Translations under genes and position numbers: made by a program | Source: Alicycliphilus sp. | GTDB taxonomy: Bacteria; Pseudomonadota; Gammaproteobacteria; Burkholderiales; Burkholderiaceae_C | Length of the DNA: 36,112 bases | Direction: 5' to 3' | Assembly: GCA_018054745.1 (NCBI GenBank) | Contig: JAGPIX010000001.1 | Location: 1-36,112 of the forward strand | Part shown: positions 35,982 to 36,112 of the stretch, piece after piece | Layout: the number at the start of each line of letters is the position of its first letter | How positions within the stretch are numbered: the first letter of the stretch is position 1 | Notes under the pieces: model-generated | Databases searched by the model: none | Seen by the model: only the letters and a program-made list of their open reading frames with translations | What the model was told of the DNA's origin: nothing

Positions 35982-36112
35982 TCAATGCACCCGGCAGATC
36001 TTCAGCATATTGGTGCCACCCGGCTGGCCCATGGGCTCGCCGCAGGTGATCACATACAGGTCGCCCTGCAGCACGATGTTGCGCATCTTGAGGTGGTTTT
36101 CGGCCTGCTCCA
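35982..36112 (-). CDS. pyk: Pyruvate kinase, C-terminal fragment at window edge
   Basis: The last 42 codons plus the stop of a leftward gene. The peptide ends ...DLYVITCGEPMGQPGGTNMLKICRVH, the typical C-terminus of bacterial pyruvate kinase (phosphoenolpyruvate plus ADP to pyruvate plus ATP). The rest lies outside the window. It is upstream of fba in the same direction, a pairing seen widely in Burkholderiales. Confidence 0.93.
   Translation of the reverse strand, partial: EQAENHLKMRNIVLQGDLYVITCGEPMGQPGGTNMLKICRVH

Overview
The window is a GC-rich chromosomal segment from a betaproteobacterium, most likely a member of the Burkholderiales family Comamonadaceae (Acidovorax/Alicycliphilus-like). 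This rests on recognisable gene neighbourhoods (bamE-dapB next to fur, hpf-ptsN-hprK, purE-purK-tsaC, pyk-fba), on the protein sequences, and on short AT-richer repeat relics (AGCGCTT..AAGCGCT type) that I associate from memory with Comamonadaceae genomes. No species call is possible from the sequence alone. Most genes are housekeeping. I see no prophage, transposase, tRNA, rRNA or CRISPR array.

Layout. 0-2.2 kb: leuS (3' end outside the window). 2.3-3.6 kb: a YbdG-like MscS channel. 3.7-6.2 kb: a leftward bamE-dapB-exbB-exbD transcription unit, divergent from fur. 6.7-8.7 kb: leftward hpf, ptsN, hprK. 9.0-14.5 kb: purC, a leftward cnoX/META-lipoprotein pair, then purE-purK-tsaC. 14.5-17.8 kb: envelope genes, namely a GDSL-like lipoprotein that has lost its catalytic residues, OmpW, and a lipase-like lipoprotein. 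18.0-23.5 kb: dacB (PBP4), tsaB-rimI-degenerate UDG, corA, mtnN. 23.5-28.9 kb: a periplasmic nitrate reductase operon napDAGHB behind an FNR-type site. 28.9-33.8 kb: fadD and the transhydrogenase genes pntAB. 33.9-36.1 kb: an unknown lipoprotein, fba and the 3' end of pyk.

How the genes may work together. The lipase-like lipoprotein and ompW are 26 nt apart and probably co-transcribed. The promoter region ahead of the pair and the one ahead of fadD carry closely related palindromes (13 of 14 core bases shared), which suggests one TetR-type regulator for lipid hydrolysis, uptake and acyl-CoA formation. NapGH, NapB and NapA form a quinol-to-nitrate chain of the NapC-less NapDAGHB type. The order pyk-fba, separated here by about 26 kb from purC-purE-purK-tsaC, looks like the result of an inversion: flipping the segment between hpf/purC and the lipoprotein/fba boundary restores the pyk-fba-purC order I remember for Burkholderiales.

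The best candidates for something new are the conserved-looking but catalytically dead GDSL lipoprotein, the cysteine-poor UDG relative at the end of tsaB-rimI, the putative lipid operator pair, and the structured corA leader. I found no clear previously undescribed defence or mobile system.
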